NCBI RefSeq assembly: GCF_002940945.1
Contig: NZ_PNFV01000005.1
Location: forward strand, 124,001 to 188,000
DNA from: Limosilactobacillus pontis
GTDB taxonomy: Bacteria; Bacillota; Bacilli; Lactobacillales; Lactobacillaceae
Direction: 5' to 3'
Length of the DNA: 64,000 nucleotides
The position numbers were made by a program, and so were the translations under genes. The notes under the pieces were generated by a model. It did no database searches and was not told the origin of the DNA. It saw nothing but the letters and a program-made list of their open reading frames with translations. The number at the start of each line of letters is the position of its first letter. Positions within the stretch are counted from its first letter, which is position 1. Shown here one piece after another: positions 1 to 9,873 of this stretch.

Positions 1-393
1 GGCAGGTACCAGGGGCTGGCAGTTACTGAGCCGGAGTTTGGCGGCCAGCCAGTCGTTCATCCCCCCATTGGCCGTATCAAGATTGGTGTGGGCAGCGTAG
101 ACTGTAATCTGGTGAGCTAGCAACTGAGCGTACATGGCGTTCTGTGGATCCCGGGTGTCAAGGTTTTTAGCCGGATGAAACATCACCGGATGATGGGCAA
201 AGATGAAGTCAACCCCCGAATCGACGGCCTCCTGAACAATCTCTGGACGAACATCAAGGGTCGTCATTAATTTCCTGATTGGCCGATCAGGATTGCCAAC
301 TTGTAGTCCGACGTGGTCCCACTTCTCGGCCAGTTGCGGGCTGGCAAACTGTTCAAACCGTTGAATCAGGGTGCTACCATTAATACTTGTCAT
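1..393 (-). CDS. Nif3-like dinuclear metal centre protein (partial, 5' part)
   Basis: The first 131 codons of a Nif3/YqfO (DUF34) family protein; the rest lies beyond base 1. The translation starts MTSINGSTLIQRFEQFA and contains the family signatures WDHVGLQVGN and FAHHPVMFHP, the latter with metal-ligand histidines, and AAHTNLD. The family is widespread and is often named GTP cyclohydrolase type 2-like, but its biochemical role is unsettled. The start codon overlaps the 3' end of trmK by 14 bases, so the two are very likely cotranscribed and translationally coupled, the usual order in Firmicutes. Confidence 0.9.
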   Translation of the reverse strand, partial: MTSINGSTLIQRFEQFASPQLAEKWDHVGLQVGNPDRPIRKLMTTLDVRPEIVQEAVDSGVDFIFAHHPVMFHPAKNLDTRDPQNAMYAQLLAHQITVYAAHTNLDTANGGMNDWLAAKLRLSNCQPLVPA

Positions 394-1087
394 CACCTAA
401 CGCCTCCGCTACTAATGCTAACCGTTTCTTCATCGCAGTAATCCGTTCGACCGGCACGTTCTGGGCCTGTTCAATCTGATTGATAACCGCTCGCTGCCGC
501 TTAGCATAATCCTGCCATTTGGCAACAAAGACAGGTCCTTTCTCCTCTAACAGGTGGGGACCAAACATCAGCTCATAGTCGCTGTAACAGAACGGGACCA
601 CTGACGGCTCGGCTACAATGACTTCATAAATATGATCATCCTCACCAACGATCTGTTCAGCCATAATCTGATAACGGTTGACCATCAGCCACCGCCGCAA
701 ACGATCTTCGCCAACGTTTGGCTGTAAAACCAGTCGCTGGACTCCAGCTAGATGCTGCTTGCCACGCTCTAATATTTCGGCAATCAGGGTTCCTCCCATC
801 CCAGCGATTACAACAGTATCAATCCGATCAGCGGGCGTGACCGCGTCCAGGCCATCTGCCAATCGTGGCTTAACCCAATCAGTCAGGCCGTGCCCTTTGA
901 TCTCACTGACTGCGTTCTTGTAAGGGCCCGTAACGACCTCTCCAGCCACCGCATAGCTGATCTTCTTCGTTAGGGCTAGGGCTGCTGGCAGGTAGGCATG
1001 GTCCGAGCCGATATCGGCCATCCGGGCCCCGGCTGGCACATAACTAGCCACCGTGGTCAGCCGTTTTGATAAGTGTTTCTCATCCAC
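380..1087 (-). CDS. trmK: tRNA (adenine(22)-N(1))-methyltransferase
   Basis: SAM-dependent methyltransferase that makes m1A22 in tRNA. The SAM-binding motif DIGSDHAYLP lies about residues 25-34, followed by VIAGMGG and LQPN, both typical of TrmK. An ATG lies 24 bases further upstream (1111), but it has no ribosome binding site. A GTG at 1087 follows an AGAGGG sequence by 9 bases and gives VDEKHLSKRLTTVASYVP, the normal family N-terminus, so I prefer it. It sits upstream of and overlaps the Nif3-like gene, as in many Gram-positives. Confidence 0.9.
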   Translation of the reverse strand: MDEKHLSKRLTTVASYVPAGARMADIGSDHAYLPAALALTKKISYAVAGEVVTGPYKNAVSEIKGHGLTDWVKPRLADGLDAVTPADRIDTVVIAGMGGTLIAEILERGKQHLAGVQRLVLQPNVGEDRLRRWLMVNRYQIMAEQIVGEDDHIYEVIVAEPSVVPFCYSDYELMFGPHLLEEKGPVFVAKWQDYAKRQRAVINQIEQAQNVPVERITAMKKRLALVAEALGDDKY

Positions 1088-1127
1088 GTTAACATCCCTC
1101 TTTATTGTCATTTAATTCCAGTATAGC

Positions 1128-1166
1128 AAAAAGCGCCCCCGGCCGTGAGACCAGTGAGCACTTTTT
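1128..1166 (-). terminator. Rho-independent terminator after the aminotransferase gene
   Basis: On the minus strand an 11-bp stem (AAAAAGTGCTC with GGGCGCTTTTT, two G-U pairs) closes a 17-base loop and ends in a T run. It lies 8 bases beyond the aminotransferase stop codon and just before the extended -10 (TGCTATACT, about 1120-1128) that may drive trmK. Confidence 0.75.
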
Positions 1167-1173
1167 CAGTAAT

Positions 1174-2358
1174 TTAGTTCAGTTTCTTAACGAATTCACC
1201 GATTCGGTGCAGGCACTCTTTAAGGTCTTCATCAGATGAGGCATATGAGAGACGAACGTAGCCTTCCCCACCTGCTCCAAAGGCACTGCCGGGCGTAACC
1301 CCAACCTTGGCCTCCGTAGCTAGACGCTTAGCAAAGGTAACATCATCCTTGCCGAACTGGTCCGGAATCTTGGCGAAGATGTAGAAAGCCCCCTGCGGCG
1401 TTGACATTTCAAAACCGAGCTTACGCAGGCCATTAACGACCAGGTCACGACGATGTTCATAAGTCTTGCGGAAACCAACCGGATCCTCTCGACCATTGTT
1501 CAAAGCCTCAACAGCAGCAGCCTGAACGTTGTCTGTGACTGTCGTTACCAAGTAGGCATGCATCTTCCTGATGCTAGCCATTATCTGGGCAGGCCCAGTG
1601 ATGTAACCAAGACGGTAGCCAGTCATGGCATGAGACTTGGATAGCCCAGAGATGAAAAGGGTTCGTTCCGGAATCATGGTAGCAATTGAGTAGTGTTTGA
1701 CCCCGTAGACCAGGTCGCTATAGATTTCATCAGCAATCGCGTACAGGTGGTGCTTGGCAATAACCTTCGCCAGGCCTTCCAGCACATCCCGTGGATATTC
1801 ACGACCAGTTGGGTTGGATGGGTAATTAAGGATGACGGCCTTAACGCCCTTACCCTCACGTTCAATGACCGCTTCCAGATGTTCAGGAGTCAGAACAAAG
1901 CCATCCGCAGAAGTGTCAACCTGAACAGCGGTGGCCCCGGTCATGGCAACCAGCGGGAAATACAGGGAAAAGACCGGCGTTGGGATAATGACTTTATCCC
2001 CAGTATTCAGTAAGGCGAAGAATGCTGCGACAACGGCCTCCGTAGCTCCCACGGTTACAACCACCTCATGGTCGGGATCGTAGTCAACCCCCCGGGTATC
2101 CTTAATGTACTTGCTGATAGCCGCCAGTAATTCCGGCTTCCCGGCCTGGGGAGCATAGTGCGAGTCGTTTTCTTGAATGCTCTTGATGGCCGCTTGCTTG
2201 ACGTGTTCTGGTGTGTTCATGTCCGGTTCACCCAGAGTCAGCTTGATGATCCCTGGTACCTTGGAAACTTCCTGATCAAAAGCCCGGATCCCAGATGGCT
2301 TCTGGGCATCAAGCCGGTGATTAATCGTTCCTAACAAATCGTTTGCTAATTCAGGCAT
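1174..2358 (-). CDS. PLP-dependent class I/II aminotransferase
   Basis: 394 residues, full length for fold-type I aminotransferases. Visible motifs: NYPSNPTG (about 179-185), the ADEIYSDL cofactor-contact region (about 209-216), and SGLSKSHAMTGYRLGY with the Schiff-base lysine at about K241. It belongs to the PatA/AraT/aspartate aminotransferase-like group. The substrate (aromatic amino acids, aspartate or N-acetyl-diaminopimelate precursor) cannot be fixed from motifs. It is a single gene with its own terminator. Confidence 0.85.
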   Translation of the reverse strand: MPELANDLLGTINHRLDAQKPSGIRAFDQEVSKVPGIIKLTLGEPDMNTPEHVKQAAIKSIQENDSHYAPQAGKPELLAAISKYIKDTRGVDYDPDHEVVVTVGATEAVVAAFFALLNTGDKVIIPTPVFSLYFPLVAMTGATAVQVDTSADGFVLTPEHLEAVIEREGKGVKAVILNYPSNPTGREYPRDVLEGLAKVIAKHHLYAIADEIYSDLVYGVKHYSIATMIPERTLFISGLSKSHAMTGYRLGYITGPAQIMASIRKMHAYLVTTVTDNVQAAAVEALNNGREDPVGFRKTYEHRRDLVVNGLRKLGFEMSTPQGAFYIFAKIPDQFGKDDVTFAKRLATEAKVGVTPGSAFGAGGEGYVRLSYASSDEDLKECLHRIGEFVKKLN

Positions 2359-2480
2359 AGCTTCATTCCCTCTCTAATCATTAAATTATATTAAGTTTAT
2401 TATCAAACTACGGCCCGGTCAAGCTAATTTTAATTTAGTTTTAACTTTTATTTAATAAAGATAGCAAAGATTAATAAAAC

Positions 2481-2507
2481 GGATTGCCGCCAAATTGGTC
2501 GCAATCC
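2481..2507 (-). terminator. Terminator of the dnaG-rpoD operon
   Basis: Minus-strand hairpin GGATTGC / GCAATCC with a 13-base loop followed by GTTTTATT, 36 bases past the rpoD stop codon. Confidence 0.75.
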
Positions 2508-2542
2508 GTCATTTTATCGTATTTAATTAATAAGGAACCTGT

Positions 2543-3685
2543 TTACTCCAGAAAATCCTTCAACTGCTTAGAACGAGATGGGTGCCGCAGCTTTCGCAGG
2601 GCCTTGGCCTCGATCTGCCGAATCCGCTCTCGGGTGACGCCAAAGACTTTGCCAACCTCTTCCAGAGTTCGCGTCCGACCATCGTCCAGACCAAACCGTA
2701 GCCGCAAAACATTTTCTTCCCGATCGGTCAGGGTATCCAAGACATTCTCCAACTGCTTCTTCATCATCTCGTAGGCCGCGTGATCGGCTGGACTGGTGGC
2801 GTCCTGGTCCTCAATAAAGTCACCCAGGTGGGAATCATCCTCCTCACCAATTGGGGTTTCGAGGGAAACCGGTTCTTGGGCAATCTTCAGGATGTTACGG
2901 ACCTTCTCCGTTGGCATATCCATCTCAGCCCCAATTTCCTCAGGCAGCGGTTCCCGTCCGAGGTCCTGGAGCAGCTGCCGCTGAATTCGGATCAGCTTAT
3001 TGATCGTCTCCACCATGTGAACCGGGATCCGAATCGTCCGGGCCTGGTCAGCGATTGCCCGGGTGATGGCCTGGCGAATCCACCACGTAGCATAAGTAGA
3101 GAACTTAAAGCCCCGGCGGTAGTCAAACTTCTCAACCGCCTTCATCAGGCCCATATTTCCTTCTTGAATCAGGTCCAGGAACTGCATTCCCCGGCCAACG
3201 TAACGCTTGGCAATGGAAACTACCAGCCGCAGGTTCGCCTCGGCCAGTTCCTGCTTGGCCTCCTCATCACCCTGTTCGATCCGTAGGGCCAATTGAACTT
3301 CCTCGTCGGCGGTCAACAGGTTAACCCGGCCAATCTCCTTCAGGTACATCCGGACTGGATCGTTGATCTTTACGCCAGTTGGGGCCGAGGTATCCTTCAT
3401 GGCACTCTGGGACAGCTTCTCAGTTGCCTTCAGTGCCCGGGGGTCAGGATCACCGTTGCTATCAACAACACTAATACCAGCGTCCTCAACGTTTTGCAAA
3501 AGGTTATCGATCCCGGCAGCGTTCAATTCAAAGGGCTTAGCAATCTGCTCGGTCAGATCGTCGTATTTGACCTCCTTTTGCTTCTTGTAATGGCGAATCA
3601 GTTTACCAACAGCGGTGTCGTATTCATGTTGATTAAAACTACTGCTGTTTGAGATAACAAGGTCTTTCTTCTTACTCTTTGCCAT
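2543..3685 (-). CDS. rpoD: RNA polymerase primary sigma factor (sigma-70/sigma-A)
   Basis: 380 residues. Region 1.1 is short, with a lysine-rich N-terminus. Region 1.2 is [17 protein letters not shown]. Region 2 contains [17 protein letters not shown], the core-binding [20 protein letters not shown] and the -10 recognition/melting motif [17 protein letters not shown]. Region 3 and region 4.2 ([29 protein letters not shown]) complete it. It starts 1 base after the dnaG stop, as in the classic macromolecular synthesis operon. The acidic stretch typical of larger sigma-70 proteins is absent, as usual for Gram-positive SigA. Confidence 0.98.
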   Translation of the reverse strand: MAKSKKKDLVISNSSSFNQHEYDTAVGKLIRHYKKQKEVKYDDLTEQIAKPFELNAAGIDNLLQNVEDAGISVVDSNGDPDPRALKATEKLSQSAMKDTSAPTGVKINDPVRMYLKEIGRVNLLTADEEVQLALRIEQGDEEAKQELAEANLRLVVSIAKRYVGRGMQFLDLIQEGNMGLMKAVEKFDYRRGFKFSTYATWWIRQAITRAIADQARTIRIPVHMVETINKLIRIQRQLLQDLGREPLPEEIGAEMDMPTEKVRNILKIAQEPVSLETPIGEEDDSHLGDFIEDQDATSPADHAAYEMMKKQLENVLDTLTDREENVLRLRFGLDDGRTRTLEEVGKVFGVTRERIRQIEAKALRKLRHPSRSKQLKDFLE

Positions 3686-3686
3686 A

Positions 3687-5558
3687 CTATTTAGTCTCCT
3701 CCGCTTTATACTGTTGTTGCTTCTTTAATAGTTTTACCAGATCAACCGTCAGTTGGGTAGCCAGTTCAGTATTGTTTAACGTACTTGCCTCCTGAAGCTG
3801 GGCTCGGACCTGCTTGATCTGATCCTGCAGGGGCGTCTGCTGGATTAATATGTGCAGGCAGTCATCGATTACCTGCATATCTACGTCCGGGTTTACCGTC
3901 AGCTGCTCAACCTGACTGAGCGTCGTCCGCAAGTCTGGATAAGCTGCTAAGTAATCGAGAAAGCGGGCCGTCGTGTAGTCGCCATACTCCGAGAAGTAGC
4001 TGCTGGCAACCATATATAAGGACTCGTATTTCTCGTGGACGAAGTGAAAGTGGTCCTGGGCCCGAACATGACTCCAGACGTTAGGGTCATGAAGCATGTA
4101 CCGAAGCAAGATCTGTTCGGCCAACTCGGTCCGGCCAATTCTAGTCGTGGTCGGCTGGACTGGCGGTGCATAGGCTGCCGCCGCCTGCTCATGATAGACC
4201 TGACCCGGTTGAGTCGGCTCCAAGTGCATTGCACCCTGCAACTGGTGGAGTTGCCCCTGCAGGGCGGCTTTGTCCAATTTGAATTCATTAGCCAGTTTCG
4301 TTAAGTACATATCCTGAGCCAGTGGTGTATCCAGACGGGCAATTTCTTTGAGAACCGCGTCCAGGTAGGACATCAGCTCCTGCTGGTTATTCAGATTACG
4401 GCCGTTACGTAGAAAACGCAGGTAGAAGTCTGTCGGGGTTTCTTCCTGGTTATGAACGTAATTGCGAAACTTGACTGCCCCATTCTGCTGTACGTACTCG
4501 TCGGGATCAACCCCCGCCGGCAACTGAACGATCCGCACCGCCAGCTGTCCATTTTGGTGGTCCTTAACCAGATTAATTGCTCGATCAATTGCGTTTTGTC
4601 CCGCTGAATCACCGTCATAACATATGTCAAGCTGTTTCGTCGTCCGGTTGATGATATGGACCTGCTCCTCGGTGAAGGAAGTTCCCATCGAGGCAATACC
4701 ATTTTCTATTCCAGCACCAAAAGCCGAGATTACATCCATGAATCCTTCAAAGAGGTAGAGACGACCATCACTGCGGGCCGCCTTCTTTGCCAGGTCCAGG
4801 TTAAAGAGGGTCCGCCGTTTGTTGAAGATCGGTGTTTCCGGACTATTGAGGTACTTGGGCAGGTCGGTCTGAGCGGTACTGAGCAAGCGGCCTGAGAAGG
4901 CAATAACCTTTCCTTGGGCGTTCTTGATTGGGAACATCACCCGCTCAACAAATCGGTCCTGAAGCTTGCCCTCCCGATCCTCGGTAAAGAGTCCCGACTT
5001 GCGCATCAGCTGGTAGTCAAGTTTCTGTTGGGTACAGTACGGGGCCAAAATTCGCTGAACGGGAGCGAAGCCGATTTGAAACTGCTCAATCAGGTCACGA
5101 GACATCCCCCGCTTTTGCAGGTAGCGCCGAGCCGGCTCACCAGCCGGGGTGTTGAGTAGGATATGCTGATAAAGCTGGGCCGCCTTCTCATGCAGATCCA
5201 GCAGCTGTCCCTGCTCCCGGTCATGTGGAGAGTCCGCCTGTGTCGTGGTATCGGCCGTATAGGTAGTCGGCAATTTAGTGCCACCTAGCTTGGCAACCTC
5301 CTCAACGGCTTCCACAAAACCAATGTGCTTATAATCCATTAAGAACTGGAAAACATTCCCACTCCGCCCACAACCGAAACAGTGGTAGAACTGTTTTTCG
5401 GCATTGACGGAAAAGGACGGGGTCTGCTCCTCATGAAAAGGACACAATCCGGTGAAATTCTTCCCGGCCCGTTTGAGCTGGACATATTGCCCGATAACAT
5501 CACTAATATCAACTGAATTACGAACTTGATCGATTATCTCACGTGGTATTCTGGCCAT
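3687..5558 (-). CDS. dnaG: DNA primase
   Basis: Makes RNA primers at the replication fork together with DnaB helicase. From ATG 5558 the protein is 623 residues. The N-terminal zinc finger has C39, H42, C60 and C63 (CPFH...CFGCG). The TOPRIM core has [10 protein letters not shown] and [10 protein letters not shown] helicase-binding C-terminal domain follows. The frame stays open 25 codons further upstream, but GGGGTGA lies just before the chosen ATG, and [18 protein letters not shown] is the standard N-terminus. It is cotranscribed with rpoD. Confidence 0.96.
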   Translation of the reverse strand: MARIPREIIDQVRNSVDISDVIGQYVQLKRAGKNFTGLCPFHEEQTPSFSVNAEKQFYHCFGCGRSGNVFQFLMDYKHIGFVEAVEEVAKLGGTKLPTTYTADTTTQADSPHDREQGQLLDLHEKAAQLYQHILLNTPAGEPARRYLQKRGMSRDLIEQFQIGFAPVQRILAPYCTQQKLDYQLMRKSGLFTEDREGKLQDRFVERVMFPIKNAQGKVIAFSGRLLSTAQTDLPKYLNSPETPIFNKRRTLFNLDLAKKAARSDGRLYLFEGFMDVISAFGAGIENGIASMGTSFTEEQVHIINRTTKQLDICYDGDSAGQNAIDRAINLVKDHQNGQLAVRIVQLPAGVDPDEYVQQNGAVKFRNYVHNQEETPTDFYLRFLRNGRNLNNQQELMSYLDAVLKEIARLDTPLAQDMYLTKLANEFKLDKAALQGQLHQLQGAMHLEPTQPGQVYHEQAAAAYAPPVQPTTTRIGRTELAEQILLRYMLHDPNVWSHVRAQDHFHFVHEKYESLYMVASSYFSEYGDYTTARFLDYLAAYPDLRTTLSQVEQLTVNPDVDMQVIDDCLHILIQQTPLQDQIKQVRAQLQEASTLNNTELATQLTVDLVKLLKKQQQYKAEETK

Positions 5559-5598
5559 TGAATCACCCCACTTGATAGGTTCGCGAACAGTAACGAAA

Positions 5599-5623
5599 GG
5601 CCGCAACCCAACGGAATGCGACC
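5599..5623 (-). terminator. Probable terminator after glyS
   Basis: Minus-strand stem GGTCGCA / TGCGGCC (one G-U) with an 11-base loop, then TTTCGTTA. The T run is poor, so termination may be partial and glyQS transcripts may read into dnaG. Confidence 0.5.
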
Positions 5624-5702
5624 CTCCAATCAATCATTTAACCATAATTCACTTAATATATATGGTACCACAAGTTGCGAGAATTTCAAATATCAGGCCT
5701 CG

Positions 5703-7781
5703 TCACTTGACGATTAGGTCGTTAAGGTTTCCCACAACAGCGGTCAGCCGAGCCAGAATTGTCAATTGAGCTAACCGGTTTTGGCGAACGGCTTCATCTT
5801 TATCCATGATCATGTTCTCATCGAAGTAGGCACTGATAACGGGAGCAAGATCACGCAGGGCGGTAAAGTTTTCAGCCACAGTCCGATCAGCGAAATGCTG
5901 CTCAACCGTGTTAACGGCATCGTGGAGCTGTTGCTCTGACGGATTAACGAACAGGTCAGGGTTAACACTTGGCATTGCGGCACCAAACTTCCCCTTCTTG
6001 GCGATCCGAAGAACCCGGGTTAAGGCCTCGACTGCACCTTTAAAGTCAGCATCGTCCTTGTGGCTATCGATGGCCTTGGCTGCTTCGATCACGTTAGCAA
6101 TGTCAACACCCTGAGTATCGGTGACCGCATCGACAATGTCGTGACGTAGCTTCTCACCGTTGAAGAGCTGTTTAAGCCGGTCAAGGAAGAAGGCCCGAAC
6201 CTGGTCCTGGTTAGCACTCAAGTCAAAGCTTGGTTGCAAACCAGCCTTGTTGAAGGCGGCGATGACTGCGTCCTGCATCCCCATCAGCGGCAAGTGCCAA
6301 TTGCGGTCGTTGATGATCCGGACAATTCCAAAGGCTTGACGCCGCAATGCATACGGGTCATTAGAACCAGATGGAATCATCCCAACGGCAAAGAAGCTCA
6401 TGATGCTATCAAGTTTATCAGCCACAGCCAGGATAGCACCAATCTTAGTCTGTGGAAGATCACCCTCGGCAGAGATTGGCATATAGTGCTCACGGATGGC
6501 AACGGCTACATCATCCTTCTCGCCGAAGATCTTGGCATAGATCTCACCCATGATCCCCTGCAATTCAGCAAACTCACCCACCATCTGGGTAGTAAGGTCA
6601 AACTTGTAGATGTGGGCGGCCCGATCGAGGTCGGCCAGCTCATCATCACTTAAGCCGAGACGTTCACCGAGTAGCTGAGCAATCACGGCCACTCGCTGCA
6701 TCTTATCATACATCGAGCTGATCTTATCGTGGAAGCTAACCCGCTTGAGCCGTTCAACATACTGGTCAATGGTAATCTTTTGGTCTTCTTCATAGAAGAA
6801 TTTAGCATCTTCCAGCCGTGGGACCAGCACCCGTTCGTTCCCCTTGATCACATTGTCCAAATACTCGCTGTTTCCATTACGAACAGCAATGAAGTGCGGC
6901 AAGAGATTGCCGTCATGATCACGGAGATAGAAGAAACGCTGGTTATCCTTCATCGAGGTAATCAGAACTTCATCAGGCAGAACCAAGTACTTCGGGTCAA
7001 AGGAGCCAGCAAAGGCAGTTGGCCATTCAACTAGGTTATTGACCTCTTCCAGGAGATCGGCATCCTTGTCGATTACCCAGTCGTGTTCTTTGACAATGGC
7101 ATCTATCTGATCGGTAATTACTTGCTTGCGCTTAGCCTGATCGGCAATCACGAACTGGTCGTGAAGAGCCTCCTCATAATCCGTCGCCTGCTTGAGTTCA
7201 ATGTCGTGACCCAGGAAGCGGTGGCCCTTGGTTGTCCGGCCAGCTTCAACGTCGAGAATCTTAAATGGTACCACCTGATCGTTAAGCAGAGAGACCAGCC
7301 AGCGAATTGGCCGAATAAATTGGAGGTTGTTATAGCCCCACTTCATCAAGGTTGGGAAATTCATCGCCGTGATAACATCCGGCAGGCCTTCGAGGACCTC
7401 AGCCACTGGTTTACCGGTAATATGCTTCTCAACAAAGACATATTCGACACCCTTAACGTCCTTGAATTCAATGTCATCAACTGTGGCTCCTTGCCCCCGA
7501 GTGAAACCGATGGCAGCCTTGGTCCAGTTACCGTCAGCGTCCTGGGCAATCTTCTTAGCTGGACCCTTAACAGATTCATCAATATCTGGCTGCTTATCAG
7601 CCAGGCCCGAGATCAACAGGCCCATCCGCCGTGGGGTTGCGTATTCCTTGATATCATCAAACCCAATCCGTTCTTCCTTCAGGTAGTCAGCCACCCGCTT
7701 GTGCAGCTGCTTGATACTTGGCGTGACCACGTGGGCAGGCATCTCTTCGACACCAACCTCTAATAAGTATGTATTAGCCAT
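5703..7781 (-). CDS. glyS: Glycyl-tRNA synthetase beta subunit
   Basis: 692 residues, the normal size for the beta chain of the bacterial alpha2beta2 GlyRS. It begins ANTYLLEVGVEEMPAHVV, the conserved beta-chain N-terminus, and carries the HD-like region HIYKFDLTTQMVGEF and GEIYAKIFGE. It supplies tRNA recognition, and the partner GlyQ carries the catalytic core. It begins 3 bases after glyQ in the same operon and is controlled by the glycine T-box upstream of glyQ. Confidence 0.97.
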   Translation of the reverse strand: MANTYLLEVGVEEMPAHVVTPSIKQLHKRVADYLKEERIGFDDIKEYATPRRMGLLISGLADKQPDIDESVKGPAKKIAQDADGNWTKAAIGFTRGQGATVDDIEFKDVKGVEYVFVEKHITGKPVAEVLEGLPDVITAMNFPTLMKWGYNNLQFIRPIRWLVSLLNDQVVPFKILDVEAGRTTKGHRFLGHDIELKQATDYEEALHDQFVIADQAKRKQVITDQIDAIVKEHDWVIDKDADLLEEVNNLVEWPTAFAGSFDPKYLVLPDEVLITSMKDNQRFFYLRDHDGNLLPHFIAVRNGNSEYLDNVIKGNERVLVPRLEDAKFFYEEDQKITIDQYVERLKRVSFHDKISSMYDKMQRVAVIAQLLGERLGLSDDELADLDRAAHIYKFDLTTQMVGEFAELQGIMGEIYAKIFGEKDDVAVAIREHYMPISAEGDLPQTKIGAILAVADKLDSIMSFFAVGMIPSGSNDPYALRRQAFGIVRIINDRNWHLPLMGMQDAVIAAFNKAGLQPSFDLSANQDQVRAFFLDRLKQLFNGEKLRHDIVDAVTDTQGVDIANVIEAAKAIDSHKDDADFKGAVEALTRVLRIAKKGKFGAAMPSVNPDLFVNPSEQQLHDAVNTVEQHFADRTVAENFTALRDLAPVISAYFDENMIMDKDEAVRQNRLAQLTILARLTAVVGNLNDLIVK

Positions 7782-7783
7782 GT

Positions 7784-8785
7784 TTACTTATCCCCCTTCT
7801 GTGCTTTCTTTGCCTGCTTAGCAGCGCGCTTTGCTGCTCGCTGCTTCTCACGTTCGGCCTTCTTGGTGTATTCGTCAAGGGTCTTCTGACGCAGTTTTTC
7901 ATCATGGATCAAAGGGAAGCCGCGCTTGCGCCGCTCCTCAACGAAGGCCTTAGCGATCGACTTGGCCATAATCCGGATCCGATGCAGGTAACCGGCCCGC
8001 TCGGTCACAGAGACAGCCCCCCGAGCATCAAGCAGGTTGAAGGTGTGGCTGCACTTCAGTACATAATCATAGGCTGGGTGAACCAGGCCGAGCTTGATCA
8101 GACGCTTAGCTTCGGTCTCGTAGTCGTTGAACGCCGCCAAGAGCATCTCCTGGTTGCTCTCCTCAAAGGCGTACTTAGAGTGCTCATACTCTGGTTCCTT
8201 AAAAATATCACCGTAGAGGACCCCGTCAGCCCATTCAAGATCATAAACAGAATCGACATTCTGGATGTATTCAGCCAACCGTTCCAGGCCATAGGTAACT
8301 TCGGCGGCCACTGGATTCATCGGCAGTTCACCAACAACCTGGAAGTAGGTAAACTGGGTAACTTCCATCCCATCAAGCCAGATTTCCCAACCAACACCGG
8401 CACAGCCCATTGAAGGGTTCTCCCAGTTATCCTCGACAAAACGAATATCATGCTCCAGGGGTTCAATGCCGAGTTCACGCAGGCTACCCAGGTAAAGGTC
8501 CTGGATGTTGTCTGGTGATGGCTTCATGATCACTTGGAACTGGTGGTGCTGGTAGAGCCGGTTGGGGTTCTCCCCGTAACGACCATCTGCCGGCCGCCGA
8601 GACGGTTCAACATAGGCAGCGTTCCACGGTTCCGGCCCGATCGCCCGCAAGAAGGTATAGGGGCTCATCGTCCCGGCACCCTTTTCAGTATCGTAGGCCT
8701 GCATCAACATACACCCCTGCTTGGCCCAGTACTGTTCAAGCGTAAAGATGATGTCTTGGACACTTAGCTTTTTCGTTGTCATCAT
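7784..8785 (-). CDS. glyQ: Glycyl-tRNA synthetase alpha subunit
   Basis: 333 residues, class II catalytic chain. Visible: [31 protein letters not shown] (motif positions about 13-43) and [30 protein letters not shown], both hallmark GlyQ segments. The C-terminus is an unusually long lysine/alanine-rich basic tail (about 30 residues, [20 protein letters not shown]), probably RNA-contacting or simply a species extension. Two adjacent ATGs (8785, 8782) follow a GAAGGGAAG site, and either could be the start. Confidence 0.97.
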   Translation of the reverse strand: MMTTKKLSVQDIIFTLEQYWAKQGCMLMQAYDTEKGAGTMSPYTFLRAIGPEPWNAAYVEPSRRPADGRYGENPNRLYQHHQFQVIMKPSPDNIQDLYLGSLRELGIEPLEHDIRFVEDNWENPSMGCAGVGWEIWLDGMEVTQFTYFQVVGELPMNPVAAEVTYGLERLAEYIQNVDSVYDLEWADGVLYGDIFKEPEYEHSKYAFEESNQEMLLAAFNDYETEAKRLIKLGLVHPAYDYVLKCSHTFNLLDARGAVSVTERAGYLHRIRIMAKSIAKAFVEERRKRGFPLIHDEKLRQKTLDEYTKKAEREKQRAAKRAAKQAKKAQKGDK

Positions 8786-8789
8786 TATT

Positions 8790-9043
8790 CTTCCCTTCTC
8801 TAAATAAAAAGTCCCTCCAGCTACTACAAAATAGTAACTGCAGGGACGAGGTTGATTCGCGGTTCCACCCTGCTTTTTTGCATTCCTGCAAAACAGCTTA
8901 GTTTATCCAGCTGATAGAGGGCCCGTGATGGCTGACCAGTCTGGGGCTTTCACTCTCCCCCATTCGCTGTCCTGGTACTGGCCATCATTATTCTCCGTCG
9001 TGGCTGCATGTATTCAATTGAGGTGTTTCTTAAATACGTACCT
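8790..9043 (-). promoter_or_regulatory. Glycine T-box leader of glyQS
   Basis: On the minus strand the invariant T-box sequence AGGGTGGAACCGCG lies at 8857-8870, inside the antiterminator region. The competing terminator is a long stem (GTCCCT...AGGGAC, 8811-8847) ending TTTTTATTT just before the glyQ start. Stem I elements are upstream. A GGGCCC segment at about 8930-8935 contains a GGC that could serve as the Gly specifier. Uncharged tRNA-Gly should promote read-through. Recognition rests on the T-box core and on the identity of the downstream gene. Confidence 0.93.
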
Positions 9044-9044
9044 A

Positions 9045-9073
9045 ATAATAGATAATGTCCTTTTGAAAGTCAA
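9045..9073 (-). promoter_or_regulatory. Promoter of the glyQS T-box transcript
   Basis: Minus-strand -35 TTGACT (9068-9073) and -10 TATTAT (9045-9050) with a 17-base spacer. The -35 overlaps the last codon of recO, so glyQS can be transcribed independently of the upstream era-recO unit. Confidence 0.75.
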
Positions 9074-9855
9074 TCTTTTGACGGCAAATTTCCCATCTTT
9101 TGTTCCCAGCGGTGCATTTCGTTGATAAAATGCTTGCTCTTGAGCTTCAAGCCCACTTGATCATCGTAGATAGTATCGATGACCGCCTGGATATGGCGCT
9201 TGGTCACCGGATTAATGCTGATCCTACGTACCTGTTGGAGGTTAGCATGGGCCAGGCGCTGAAGAAAATAGACAGTCCGCCGGTTGAGATGAAGACGGCG
9301 GGGATCAAGGTACCAATGCCGCTTACATAGCATTCCCCCAGACTCCTCCGAAAAATCAAGGGGACCCTGGTCCTGACCGCAAACAACACACTGGTCCCAA
9401 TTAGGGGCCACCCCAAACATCGTCAGCAGCTGGATCTCAATGATGTTAGCCACGACTTGCTCGTCAACCCCCTGATCAATTCGTTCCAGGGCGGCGGCCA
9501 CCTGTTTAAACCATGCCCCAATATTACGCCCATCGGGAAAAGCATGGTCCACCAGGGAGAGGATATAAGTGGCATAGGCATTCTTGCTGACATCGCCAAT
9601 AATGTTGCGGTACTGGTGCGTTTCGCTGGCAACATTAATAAAGCTCAGCCCATCGTCAGCCAGGGAACCGATGTAGCTGCCGTGGGTGAAGGGCAGAATG
9701 TCCGCAGCCAATCGGAAGCCACGCTTTTTAGCTCCCTTGACAAAGAACATTGCCGGGCCGATCTTGTCAGTCAGCATCTTCACCAGGAGATCGCGTTCCC
9801 GGTAGTCCTGTCGGTAGATAATGATCCCATTAAAATCGGTCACTTCCCGGGCCAC
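9070..9855 (-). CDS. recO: DNA repair protein RecO
   Basis: Recombination mediator that works with RecR to load RecA. N-terminal OB-fold (REVTDFNGIIIYRQDYRERDLLVKMLT), then a helical domain with a zinc site (CVVCGQDQ...CKRHW). I chose GTG 9855 over GTG 9864 because GAGGGG lies at the right distance from 9855 and the resulting (M)AREVTDFNG matches the family start. It lies 18 bases downstream of era, in the usual era-recO order. Confidence 0.93.
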   Translation of the reverse strand: MAREVTDFNGIIIYRQDYRERDLLVKMLTDKIGPAMFFVKGAKKRGFRLAADILPFTHGSYIGSLADDGLSFINVASETHQYRNIIGDVSKNAYATYILSLVDHAFPDGRNIGAWFKQVAAALERIDQGVDEQVVANIIEIQLLTMFGVAPNWDQCVVCGQDQGPLDFSEESGGMLCKRHWYLDPRRLHLNRRTVYFLQRLAHANLQQVRRISINPVTKRHIQAVIDTIYDDQVGLKLKSKHFINEMHRWEQKMGNLPSKD

Positions 9856-9873
9856 GACCAGCACCCCCTCGTC

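Noticed and set aside
380-1111. ATG 1111 as the trmK start
   Set aside because: No ribosome binding site precedes it. The GTG at 1087 has one and gives the family N-terminus.
8811-8847. Hairpin before glyQ as an independent repeat element
   Set aside because: It is the terminator half of the glycine T-box.
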